Origin: Armatimonadetes bacterium UBA1398
GTDB taxonomy: Bacteria; Armatimonadota; Zipacnadia; UBA1398
NCBI GenBank assembly: GCA_002305165.1
Contig: DBQI01000026.1
Coordinates: 62,169-126,168, forward strand
DNA length: 64,000 bases
Direction: 5' to 3'
Positions within the stretch are counted from its first letter, which is position 1; each line of letters starts with the position of its first letter. The position numbers were made by a program, and so were the translations under genes. Below are positions 52,483 to 60,089 of the stretch, piece after piece. The notes below the pieces were generated by a model. That model was given only the letters and a program-made list of their open reading frames with translations. It was not told the DNA's origin and did not search any database.

Positions 52483-53544
52483 TTGGCCAAGGCGAAGCTG
52501 AAGGTCGGCATCATCGGCACGGGGGGGATCTCGTGGGCCCATATTGCCGGGTACAAGAAGCAGTCCGAGCTCTGCGAGATCGTCAGCATCTGCGATATCA
52601 GGCCCGAGGCCCTGAACGAGAAGGGCGATCATCTAGGGATCGACCCTTCACTACGGTTCGGGGACTACGAGTCAATGCTGTCCAAGGGTCCCAAGCTGGA
52701 CCTCGTGTCGGTGTGCACGCCGAACAACTGCCACTGTGAGCACACAGTAGGGGCTCTTGAGTCAGGGGCGCATGTGCTGTGTGAGAAACCGATCGCCGGG
52801 AACGCCAAAGACGGCGAGACCATGGTGAAGACCGCGAAGAAGACGGGTAAGCGGCTCATGGTGGGGCTGCAGAACCGCTGGAACGCGGACTCCCAAGCGA
52901 TGAAGGCCTTCGTAGACAAGGGGGCCCTCGGCACCATCTACCACGCCAAGGCCAAGGCTACGCGCCGGAGGGGGGTCCCCACCTGGGGTCGGTTCTACGA
53001 GAAGGCCTATAGCACCGGCGGGCCGCTCATCGACATCGGCGTGCACATCCTGGACCTCACGATGTACGTCATGGCCGCCCCGAATCCGGTGTCCGTCGTG
53101 GGCTTTTGTTACGATCACATCGGCACCAAGAAGGCGGCGCGGTTTGGTCCCTGGGGCCCGTGGGACCACAGGAAGTTCGATGTGGAGGACTACGCTGTGG
53201 CGCTCGTGCGTTTCGAGGGCGGGCTAAGCCTTCTGCTCGAGGCTTCCTGGGCCGAGAACCAGGCGGACGAGCAGTTCAACTTCCAGCTCTTCGGTGACAA
53301 GGGCGGAGTCCAACTCTCCCCACCGAGGTTCTACAGCGAGTTCCAGGGCTACCTGACTACCACTGAGCCCATGCTGCCCGCCTCCGAGAACGGCCATGAG
53401 GAGGAGATCCGGCGGTACATAGAGGCAATCCTCAAGGGGGACAGTGCACCGACGCCGACCCCCGGCGAAGATGCTCTCAAGGTGCAGCAGATACTGGACG
53501 CGATCTACGAGTCGAGTGCCAAGGGTTGTGAGGTCAAGCTCTGA
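52483..53544 (+). CDS. Gfo/Idh/MocA family oxidoreductase (cytosolic)
   Basis: NAD(P)-dependent sugar or inositol-type dehydrogenase, 353 residues. Rossmann fold at the N-terminus VGIIGTGGISWAHIAGYKK, then VSVCTPNNCHCEHTVGALESGAHVLCEKPIAGN with the catalytic Lys of the EKP motif, and GGPLIDIGVHILDLTMYV with the conserved GxHxxD. No Tat or Sec signal, unlike the two paralogs at 56-58.5 kb, so it acts in the cytoplasm. TTG start with GAGAGGAAGCG upstream. The true substrate is not predictable from sequence. Confidence 0.9.
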   Translation: MAKAKLKVGIIGTGGISWAHIAGYKKQSELCEIVSICDIRPEALNEKGDHLGIDPSLRFGDYESMLSKGPKLDLVSVCTPNNCHCEHTVGALESGAHVLCEKPIAGNAKDGETMVKTAKKTGKRLMVGLQNRWNADSQAMKAFVDKGALGTIYHAKAKATRRRGVPTWGRFYEKAYSTGGPLIDIGVHILDLTMYVMAAPNPVSVVGFCYDHIGTKKAARFGPWGPWDHRKFDVEDYAVALVRFEGGLSLLLEASWAENQADEQFNFQLFGDKGGVQLSPPRFYSEFQGYLTTTEPMLPASENGHEEEIRRYIEAILKGDSAPTPTPGEDALKVQQILDAIYESSAKGCEVKL

Positions 53545-53657
53545 CTAGTGTCGATGTGACTGCCTGACGACGTGACCATTGCCTGCATTTCCCGCGCCTC
53601 GTGGAGTGGTTGTCTGGAAGGCCTCGGACGTGAACGGTACGGGGAGGAGGCACGGCG

Positions 53658-53939
53658 ATGAGTACGGGAACGACGGACCCGGCCAAGAATCGGCCGGGAG
53701 GCACAGCTACCAAGGCTCCGGAGGTCAAGAAGGACGATCTACCGAGCCCCTATATGCCGATCGACCAGAGCATCTTCGAGCACCAGACAGGCGAGACCGA
53801 GGACCGTCTGGAGAAGCGCCGCAAGGAGAAAGAGGAGCTTCAGCGCCAGCAGCACATCATCACTCTCGTGGCTGGGATCGTGGTGGCGCTGGTGGTGGTG
53901 GCCGGTATCGTAGCCATCATCGTCAGCTCCACGCGGTGA
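53658..53939 (+). CDS. Small tail-anchored membrane protein
   Basis: Protein of 93 residues with a hydrophilic N-terminus (TDPAKNRPGG), a charged coiled-coil segment (EDRLEKRRKEKEELQRQQ) and one C-terminal membrane helix (IITLVAGIVVALVVVAGIVAII). GGGGAGGAGG lies ahead of ATG 53658, so the gene looks genuine. No known domain. Stands alone between Gfo/Idh gene and a convergent aldo/keto reductase. Confidence 0.6.
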   Translation: MSTGTTDPAKNRPGGTATKAPEVKKDDLPSPYMPIDQSIFEHQTGETEDRLEKRRKEKEELQRQQHIITLVAGIVVALVVVAGIVAIIVSSTR

Positions 53940-53963
53940 TCGGGACAGGACGCGACGCGAGCG

Positions 53964-53989
53964 GGGGCCCGGCATAGATGCTGGGCCCC
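53964..53989. terminator. Strong hairpin between convergent genes
   Basis: GGGGCCCGGC and GCTGGGCCCC pair over ten positions including one G-T wobble, around a short AT-rich loop. It lies between the small membrane protein (ends 53939) and the aldo/keto reductase (ends 54015). No T-run; probably a bidirectional end of transcription. Confidence 0.55.
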
Positions 53990-54014
53990 TGAGCTGCGTG
54001 GTATGGCCCGATGG

Positions 54015-55001
54015 TCAGAGGCTCAGGGCAGCCTCGATGGCCTGGAGCTCGTCGTCGGCGAAGCTGAGACAGTCGAGGGCGGCCACGTTCTCCTCGATCT
54101 GGGTCACTCGGCTGGCGCCCACAAGAACGCTCGTCACGCGCACATCGCGAAGGCACCACGCCAGAGCCATCTGCGCGAGGGACTGTCCTCGGGCCTTGGC
54201 TATCTCATTGAGCGCCCGGACCTTGACCATCACGCCCTCGGTAATCTGGTCGCTGCGCAGGAAGCCGGTAGGCTTCGCCGCGCGCGAGTCCTCGGGGATC
54301 CCGTCCAGGTACTTGTCGCTCAGCATGCCCTGTGCTAGGGGCGAGAAGACGATCACGCCGATATCCAGGCGGCCCGTGTGTGGGAGCAAGTCACCCTCAA
54401 TCCAGCGGCTCAGCATCGAGTAGTTGGGCTGATGGATCGTGATGTGTCCATGCTGGCGCTCGATGATGCGCTCGGCCTCCACCGTGGCTGCACCGCGGTA
54501 GTTGCTGATCCCTGCGTACAGGCACTTACCTTGCTGCACGAGCAGTTGGAGAGTGCCAATGGTCTCCTCTAGGGGCGTCGCGGGGTCGGGGCGATGGTGG
54601 TAGAAGATGTCGACGTAGTCCAGCCCGAGCCGTTGGAGAGACTGATCCAGGCTCGAAACCAGGTACTTCTTCGACCCGTGATCGCCATAGGGTCCGGGCC
54701 ACATGTAGAAGCCTGCCTTGGTGGAGATGATGAGCTCATCCCGGTGGGAAGCGAAGTCCTCACGCAGGAATCTGCCCACATTCCGCTCCGCGGAGCCTCC
54801 CGGCGGGCCATAGTTGTTAGCTAGATCGAAGTGCGTGATGCCGAGATCGAACGCGCGGTGGAGCATGCGGCGCGCCTCATCCAGATCGTCGCCGTCACCG
54901 AAGTTGTGCCAACACCCAAGAGAAACCGCCGGCAGCATCAGGCCCGAACGGCCGCACCGGCGGTAGGTCATGCGCTCGTATCTATCCTCCGCGAATGCCA
55001 T
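54015..55001 (-). CDS. Aldo/keto reductase (YghZ-like)
   Basis: NADPH-dependent carbonyl reductase, TIM barrel of the AKR superfamily, 328 residues. YghZ/Kv-beta-like features: YRRCGRSGLMLPAVSLGCWHNFG, THFDLANNYGPPGGSAE (catalytic Asp and Tyr), IISTKAGFYMW (Lys) and VDIFYHHRPDPATPLEETI (His). YghZ reduces L-glyceraldehyde 3-phosphate and methylglyoxal. AAGGAGGG (55018-55011) lies nine bases upstream of the ATG. Ribosome site and start codon sit in a perfect inverted repeat. It is last in the Gfo/Idh, Gfo/Idh, TIM-barrel, AKR series. Confidence 0.9.
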   Translation of the reverse strand: MAFAEDRYERMTYRRCGRSGLMLPAVSLGCWHNFGDGDDLDEARRMLHRAFDLGITHFDLANNYGPPGGSAERNVGRFLREDFASHRDELIISTKAGFYMWPGPYGDHGSKKYLVSSLDQSLQRLGLDYVDIFYHHRPDPATPLEETIGTLQLLVQQGKCLYAGISNYRGAATVEAERIIERQHGHITIHQPNYSMLSRWIEGDLLPHTGRLDIGVIVFSPLAQGMLSDKYLDGIPEDSRAAKPTGFLRSDQITEGVMVKVRALNEIAKARGQSLAQMALAWCLRDVRVTSVLVGASRVTQIEENVAALDCLSFADDELQAIEAALSL

Positions 55002-55037
55002 GTGTGGATGCCCTCCTTATCGGACATCCACACATGG
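54998..55037 (-). promoter_or_regulatory. 13-bp inverted repeat enclosing the aldo/keto reductase translation start
   Basis: Arms CCATGTGTGGATG (54998-55010) and CATCCACACATGG (55025-55037) are perfectly complementary around a 14-base spacer. In the mRNA the spacer carries the ribosome site AAGGAGGG as a loop, and the start codon lies in the 3' arm of the stem. The stem would hide AUG while leaving the Shine-Dalgarno exposed. It could instead be a protein operator. Confidence 0.7.
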
Positions 55038-55058
55038 TAACACGCCAGCGAGGCTGCC

Positions 55059-55931
55059 TCAGGCCTCAGCCCACTGCTGGTTGAGGAAGGCAACCGACTT
55101 CGGGATCTCCTCCATCGGGTCGCCATCGCAGCCGCACTCCAGGCTGCAGTACTCGGTGAAGCCGATCTCCTTGAGGCCACGGAACCCGTCCACGAAGCTC
55201 CGTTCATCTTGGCCGGGGAGGACTCGCCGGCGCGACGCCAAGTGAACGTGGCGCAGGTACTCGCCGGCCGAGATGAACGCGCCGCGGTCGCTCGTCTCCT
55301 CGATGCCCATGTGATAGAAGTCGCCCATCATCCGGACGCCTTCACTGTCCACGTCTCGGCAGATGGCGGCTGCGTCCGCGAGTTGCCGAAGGAAGTAGCA
55401 CTCGCCGCGGTTGAGGGGCTCCAGCAGGACGCAGGTTCCCACCGAGGCAGCGTGCTCACCGACCTCGCGGAGATTGTCGATGAGGATGGGCCGGGCCTCT
55501 TGGCTGGACAACTCTGTCTGCCCGTGAAATGCCGGCACGACGATGAGGCCCGTGGATCCGATAGCCCCAACGGCATCAAGTAGCGTCTTGATCGTGTCGA
55601 TGGCCTTCTGGCGCTCTGCCTCATCGTGGGAGATGATGCAGCCCTCATAACCGGCGCACACCGCGCTCACCGAGACGGGCGTACCCTCCAAGGCTTGCTG
55701 GTACTCCTCGACCCGGTTGCTCAGGCCGCCACCGTGAGGCTCGATACCTACGAAGCCCCACTCGGCCATTCGCTGAACCTTCTCTCGGAGGCTCTCCCCA
55801 GGGATACGACCTTCCTGGCTCGATAGCTTCAGCACCACGTCCTCCTGCCCTCGAACCTGCCCTGCGGCAGCGCCAATGGCGAGGCCCGCCAGTCCGGCGG
55901 ACTTGATGAAACCCCTACGATCGATTGACAT
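55059..55931 (-). CDS. Tat-exported TIM-barrel sugar isomerase/epimerase
   Basis: Xylose-isomerase-like TIM-barrel protein, 290 residues. Start 55931 gives a Tat-type signal MSIDRRGFIKSAGLAGLAIGAAAG; GAGAGGTG lies upstream. Metal ligands are suggested by WGFVGIEPHGG, VLLEPLNRGECYFL, MGDFYHMGIEE and HVHLASRRRVLPGQDE, in the hydroxypyruvate isomerase/tagatose epimerase pattern. Cytoplasmic relatives are common; the Tat signal implies a periplasmic, pre-folded metal enzyme. Downstream of two Tat-exported Gfo/Idh enzymes, so all three probably act on the same sugar or inositol outside the cytoplasm. Confidence 0.85.
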   Translation of the reverse strand: MSIDRRGFIKSAGLAGLAIGAAAGQVRGQEDVVLKLSSQEGRIPGESLREKVQRMAEWGFVGIEPHGGGLSNRVEEYQQALEGTPVSVSAVCAGYEGCIISHDEAERQKAIDTIKTLLDAVGAIGSTGLIVVPAFHGQTELSSQEARPILIDNLREVGEHAASVGTCVLLEPLNRGECYFLRQLADAAAICRDVDSEGVRMMGDFYHMGIEETSDRGAFISAGEYLRHVHLASRRRVLPGQDERSFVDGFRGLKEIGFTEYCSLECGCDGDPMEEIPKSVAFLNQQWAEA

Positions 55932-55964
55932 GGCAGCACCTCTCAACTCAGGCTTGCGGTGTCT

Positions 55965-57230
55965 CTAGACAATCGTCCCCGGTCTCGGTGTCGGTCGCGG
56001 TGAGAAGGTCGCCTGCAGGTCATAGTCCGTAGGCCCGAGGGAGAGATCGGACTCGATCATCTCCTCCCACGTGCGCCTGCGACCGGAGTAAGCCGACTCA
56101 CGTCCCATGATGGCCGCTAGTGTCGAGTAGGCGAGGTCTCGCGCCTCATTCAGCGGCTGCCCCGCACGGATGCTATCGACCAGGTCGATGTGCTCCTGAA
56201 CGTAAGCGTAGCCCTGGTTGCCATCCATCGACCAGACGACGTTGTTATTCTGGTCGCGGATCTCCGCCCCGCCGCCATGCACCCTGCACTCGCCGAGGCT
56301 ACCAACGATCGCCTCCGAGACATCGCTATCACAGTCGGGCTGCTGACGGGCCATGCTCTGCATGTGCACACCATCGGCGAACTCGAAGTCGACGCAGTAG
56401 AAGTCGTACCCGTTCCCGTAGGTCTTCCGTGCCCGGTAGCCCATGCCATAGGCCGTGACCGGCCACTCACCCTTGAACCACATGCAGACGTCCGAGTTGT
56501 GGATCTGCTGTTCCACGATGTGATCGCCAGACAGCCAGGTCCAGTGCTGCCAAGCCCGTACCTGCTCCTCGATGGTGGGGGATTCGTCGGTGCGATCCCA
56601 TCCCCCCAGAGGGCCGCCGCAGTGGTACGCCCGGAGAGCGGTGATGTCGCCGATAGCGCCGTCGCGTACACGCTGTAAGGCCTCTCGGTACGACTCCTGA
56701 TGACGCTTGATGGTGCCGACTACAACAGCGAGGTTCTTGGCGAACGCTTCGTCGGCAGTGGCCAGGATCTGCCGCACACCAGTTGGATCGACGGCGAGCG
56801 GCTTCTCCATGAAGACATGCTTGCCGGCGGCGATAGCGGCCGCGAACTCGGCGGGTCTGAAGTGGGGCGGCGATGCCATGAGGACCACGTCGATGTCCGC
56901 CTCTAGAATCCTCTCGTAGCAGTCGAACCCCGAGAAGCACATATCGTCGCTAACGCTGATTCGGTCGCCAAGATTCTGCCGGCACTGGTCGATCTTCTCC
57001 GGGAAGAGGTCCGCTAGCGCGACGACCTCGGTTCCCTCAGGTCCACGAACGAAGTCATTGGCCGCTCCCGTGCCTCGGCCCCCGCACCCGATGAGCCCGG
57101 CACGCAGTGTATCGCCCCCCTGAGCGAAGGCCTTGGAGTAGCCGCTGAGTGCCGCTGCGGCGGTCAGCCCAACAGCAGCGCCCTTGATGAACTCACGGCG
57201 CGTCGTCCTGCTCGCAGAGCTGGTGTCCAT
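55965..57230 (-). CDS. Tat-exported Gfo/Idh family oxidoreductase (paralog B)
   Basis: Periplasmic NAD(P)-dependent oxidoreductase, 421 residues. Tat signal TTRREFIKGAAVGLTAAAALSGYSKAFAQ precedes the Rossmann motif LIGCGGRGTGAANDFV; HVFMEKPLAVDP holds the catalytic Lys; HCGGPLGGWDR and DHIVEQQIHNSDVCMWF follow, as in glucose-fructose oxidoreductase-like proteins. ATG 57230 is favoured over TTG 57236 because GGAGGG lies eight bases upstream of the former. About half of the sequence is clearly shared with paralog A just upstream, so they arose by tandem duplication. Confidence 0.88.
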   Translation of the reverse strand: MDTSSASRTTRREFIKGAAVGLTAAAALSGYSKAFAQGGDTLRAGLIGCGGRGTGAANDFVRGPEGTEVVALADLFPEKIDQCRQNLGDRISVSDDMCFSGFDCYERILEADIDVVLMASPPHFRPAEFAAAIAAGKHVFMEKPLAVDPTGVRQILATADEAFAKNLAVVVGTIKRHQESYREALQRVRDGAIGDITALRAYHCGGPLGGWDRTDESPTIEEQVRAWQHWTWLSGDHIVEQQIHNSDVCMWFKGEWPVTAYGMGYRARKTYGNGYDFYCVDFEFADGVHMQSMARQQPDCDSDVSEAIVGSLGECRVHGGGAEIRDQNNNVVWSMDGNQGYAYVQEHIDLVDSIRAGQPLNEARDLAYSTLAAIMGRESAYSGRRRTWEEMIESDLSLGPTDYDLQATFSPRPTPRPGTIV

Positions 57231-57260
57231 TCGCAATACCCTCCGTGACTTCGGTTTGGG

Positions 57261-57295
57261 AGGTTGCTGGCGGCCCCCAGGGCCACCAGCAACCT
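57261..57295 (-). repeat. Intercistronic hairpin between Gfo/Idh paralogs
   Basis: Arms AGGTTGCTGG (57261-57270) and CCAGCAACCT (57286-57295) pair perfectly over 10 bp; inside, after one mismatch, GGCCC and GGGCC add five more pairs around a three-base loop. It begins six bases after the stop codon of paralog A and lies 30 bases before paralog B. No U-run follows. Probably affects mRNA stability or partial termination. Confidence 0.6.
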
Positions 57296-57300
57296 GCAGC

Positions 57301-58569
57301 CTACATACGGTAGATGCCGGGGAGCGGGACGTCGCTGACCGGCACGTCCATGGGCAGGTAGTAGTCAGTGGGGCCCAGGCGCAGGGAAGACTCCATCACT
57401 TGGTTCCAGGTGATCTCCTGTCCCGAGTATGCCGACTCTCGGCCCATGACGGCCGTCATGACAGACTCGGCCACCCCGTGGGCGTCATTGAAGGGCTGCC
57501 CGCTACGGACGGCGTTCACCAGGTCGGTGTGCTCTTGCACGTAAGGGTTCGGCTGGTCTCCGCGGAACCGCCAGATGTCCTGGCCGCTGTGGGTGCGCAG
57601 CTCACCCCAGCAATTCGCGGTGCCGAGTGTGCCGACGAGCCACTCCGAGACGTTGCTCGCGGTGTCGGGCTGCTGGCGGCACTTGCTCTCCAGGTGCACG
57701 CCGTTCTCGAAGGTGAAGTCGACGCTGAAGAAGTCATAGCTATCACCGTACGTCTTACGAGCACGGAAACCCATGCCCACAGCGGAGACGGGGTGTGAGT
57801 TCATGAACCAGGTGATGACGTCCAGGTTGTGGACATGCTGCTCGACGATGTGATCGCCGGAGAGCCAAGCGAAGTGAACCCAACGGTTTCGGATCTGCTC
57901 CTCCACGCTCGTCGGGGCATCCGTGCGGTCCCAGCCACCCAAAGGTCCGCCATTCCAGTAGGCGCGCGCCGCGACGATCTCACCGATGGCGCCGTCCTGA
58001 ACGCGAGCGAAGCACTCCTGGTAGGATTGCTGATGGCGGCGCTGGGTGCCGACCGCAACACACAATCCCTTCTCGTCAGCCAAGCGGGCGGTGGCCATGA
58101 TGTCCCGGGCACCGACCGGGTCGACGGCGAGGGGCTTCTCCATGAAGATGTGCTTGCCCGTCGCCACGGCGGCTGCGAACTCAGCAGGGCGGAAGTGAGG
58201 CGGCGAGGCCGTCAGGATGACATCGACATCGGTCTGGCAGATCTGCTGGTAGCAATCGAAGCCCGTGAAGACCATGTCGTCGCTGATGGTCTGGCCCCGG
58301 TCATCCTGGAGCTGGTCCCGTGCGTTCTGAGCATTGTCGGGGAACAGGTCCGCGACGGCCACGACCTGAACATCCTCAGCAGCATTCAGGAAATCGTTGG
58401 CGGCGCCGGTACCACGGCCTCCGCAGCCGATAAGCCCTGCGCGCAGCGTCTCATTGCCCTGCGCCCAGGCCTTGCTGTAGCTCCCTAGTGCGCCGACGGC
58501 CGCTGCGGCAACGCCGGCCTTCTGGATGAACGACCTACGGGTTAAGCTGGAGTTGTCTCTTGGTGCCAA
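57301..58569 (-). CDS. Tat-exported Gfo/Idh family oxidoreductase (paralog A)
   Basis: Periplasmic oxidoreductase, 422 residues, first of the four-gene minus-strand series. Tat signal SLTRRSFIQKAGVAAAAVGALGSYSKAWAQ, then LIGCGGRGTGAANDFLN, HIFMEKPLAVDPVGA (catalytic Lys) and NGGPLGGWDR, DHIVEQHVHNLDVITWF. Start TTG 58569 has GGGAGG nine bases upstream; the frame is open to 58917 but that part has no homology features. The signal keeps the same SYSKA(W/F)AQ cleavage region as paralog B. Substrate not known. Confidence 0.88.
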   Translation of the reverse strand: MAPRDNSSLTRRSFIQKAGVAAAAVGALGSYSKAWAQGNETLRAGLIGCGGRGTGAANDFLNAAEDVQVVAVADLFPDNAQNARDQLQDDRGQTISDDMVFTGFDCYQQICQTDVDVILTASPPHFRPAEFAAAVATGKHIFMEKPLAVDPVGARDIMATARLADEKGLCVAVGTQRRHQQSYQECFARVQDGAIGEIVAARAYWNGGPLGGWDRTDAPTSVEEQIRNRWVHFAWLSGDHIVEQHVHNLDVITWFMNSHPVSAVGMGFRARKTYGDSYDFFSVDFTFENGVHLESKCRQQPDTASNVSEWLVGTLGTANCWGELRTHSGQDIWRFRGDQPNPYVQEHTDLVNAVRSGQPFNDAHGVAESVMTAVMGRESAYSGQEITWNQVMESSLRLGPTDYYLPMDVPVSDVPLPGIYRM

Positions 58570-58823
58570 GGTCAATGCCTCCCATGTGGTCTGGAGTATC
58601 GTGGGAGCCGTGGGGCGCAGGCACAGCCGTGACGCACCAAGCGGCCTGTCGTAGTATTCACTGTTGCGCGCGCCTTGGCCTCCACCGGACCGACAGGGCT
58701 TGGACGCTTGGGGTAATGCGAAGGCTCCCCGGCGGGACCGATACTGGGTAGTCTTGCCTATCGCCGCGCCAATGCGGGCGCAAAGCCGGGGATCCCCGGT
58801 ATGGAAGGGAAGTGCGACCGAAC

Positions 58824-60068
58824 ATGAGCAGACCCGCTGCGCTCGCCTTGATTGCTGCGCTAAGCATCTGTCTGGCTGTCTGCGTATCCTGTGGTGGCAA
58901 GCAGGCGGAGGCTCCATCTGCTATGGCGCCAGCCCCGGCGACGCCAGCCCCTCCCCCGGCCGCAGAGGCCCCGCCCACCACCCGCCAGCAGGAGGCGCTC
59001 GTCGGCGAGGTCGGGTTCGTATCCGATGGTCACTTGCGGGTGGTAGACGTGGCCTCGGGTAAGGTGCGAGACCTGGTTTCGAGCGGCGCCGTCCAGGGCT
59101 TCGACTGGTCGCCCGATGGCTCCGAGGTCGCGGTCGCGACGTCAGGCTACCCCCCGGTCATCAAGCGGATCCCTGTAGAGGGTGGGGAGGGCGAGGCCGT
59201 CGGCCAAGCGGGTCTGGGCGGCACGGACCCACGGTGGTCGCCGTCAGGAGACGCTCTGGCCTTCGTGGTGTACGACCCGGACGTTGGTAGCTCGGTCCAT
59301 CTCGTCTCACTGATCGGGGAGAGCTCGGCGCAGAGCGCGGCCGAGAGCGAAGCCTCGCCGCTGGCGCCTGAGGCTCCCACCTTCCGTGTGGGCACCAATC
59401 CCGTATGGTCGCCCGATGGCCGATGGCTAGCGTACGAGCGCGAGGGGGCCATCAGAGTGCTCACCGCTGACGGGTCACGAGAGGCCCAGGTTAGCCTCGG
59501 GGTCACGCGTTGCGCGCTGGGCAGCTGGTCGCCCGACGCCCAGCGGGTAGGCTACTCGGGCCTGGACCGAGCGGCCACGGGTACAAGCATCTTCGCGTCG
59601 AGCGCGAGCGACGGTGCGCGGGGCCAGAGCGTGACGCGGGGGAGCGGCGATGATGTGCTCCCAGCCTGGTCTCCGGACGGTGCTGCCATCGCCTTTCTGC
59701 GCCCGATCCTGGCGCACGAGGCCGCTGCCCCAGAGAGCGCTCCCGGGGAGAGCGAGGCCAAATCCGAGGGGGCGGTCCCCAGCCCGGAATCAGAGGAAGA
59801 CGCTACCTCGCCCCCCATGGCGCTCTGGGTGGTGGACGTAGGCTCGGGTCGCGAGAGGCAGATCTCCGAGGAGCCCGTGCTTCTCGTCCAGCCACATTGG
59901 TCGCCCGATGGCGGATGGCTAGCCTACATTGCGCCCGGTTCGAGCGAGACGACGCACCGGCTGATGGTCTGCTCCCTGGACGGGACCGTGGTCAGGCAAT
60001 TGGCCGAAGCCCCGGCCATCCGAGGCATGAGTTGGCGGCCAAAGACAGGGGACGGCGCCGAGGAGTAG
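58824..60068 (+). CDS. TolB-like beta-propeller lipoprotein
   Basis: Exported protein of 414 residues. N-terminus has a hydrophobic signal ending AVCVSCGG, a lipobox-like site though position -3 is not canonical, followed by an Ala/Pro-rich linker (about 20-50). Seven repeats follow with the PD40 hallmark (WSPDGSEVAVAT, WSPSGDALAFVV, WSPDGRWLAYER, WSPDAQRVGYSG, WSPDGAAIAFLR, WSPDGGWLAYIA and a degenerate SWRPK). An acidic Ser/Pro/Glu insert sits between repeats five and six. Start ATG 58824 has GGAAG upstream. Probably a scaffold or binding protein on the membrane surface; no Tol-Pal gene is near. Confidence 0.8.
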   Translation: MSRPAALALIAALSICLAVCVSCGGKQAEAPSAMAPAPATPAPPPAAEAPPTTRQQEALVGEVGFVSDGHLRVVDVASGKVRDLVSSGAVQGFDWSPDGSEVAVATSGYPPVIKRIPVEGGEGEAVGQAGLGGTDPRWSPSGDALAFVVYDPDVGSSVHLVSLIGESSAQSAAESEASPLAPEAPTFRVGTNPVWSPDGRWLAYEREGAIRVLTADGSREAQVSLGVTRCALGSWSPDAQRVGYSGLDRAATGTSIFASSASDGARGQSVTRGSGDDVLPAWSPDGAAIAFLRPILAHEAAAPESAPGESEAKSEGAVPSPESEEDATSPPMALWVVDVGSGRERQISEEPVLLVQPHWSPDGGWLAYIAPGSSETTHRLMVCSLDGTVVRQLAEAPAIRGMSWRPKTGDGAEE

Positions 60069-60069
60069 C

Positions 60070-60089
60070 GAGGCGCCCTTCAGGGCCTC
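60070..60089. terminator. Small hairpin between convergent genes
   Basis: GAGGCGCCC and GGGCCTC pair over seven positions with a two-base bulge at the junction of the beta-propeller gene end (60068) and the R3H ATPase end (60080). No T-run. Weak candidate for a shared transcription end. Confidence 0.35.
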
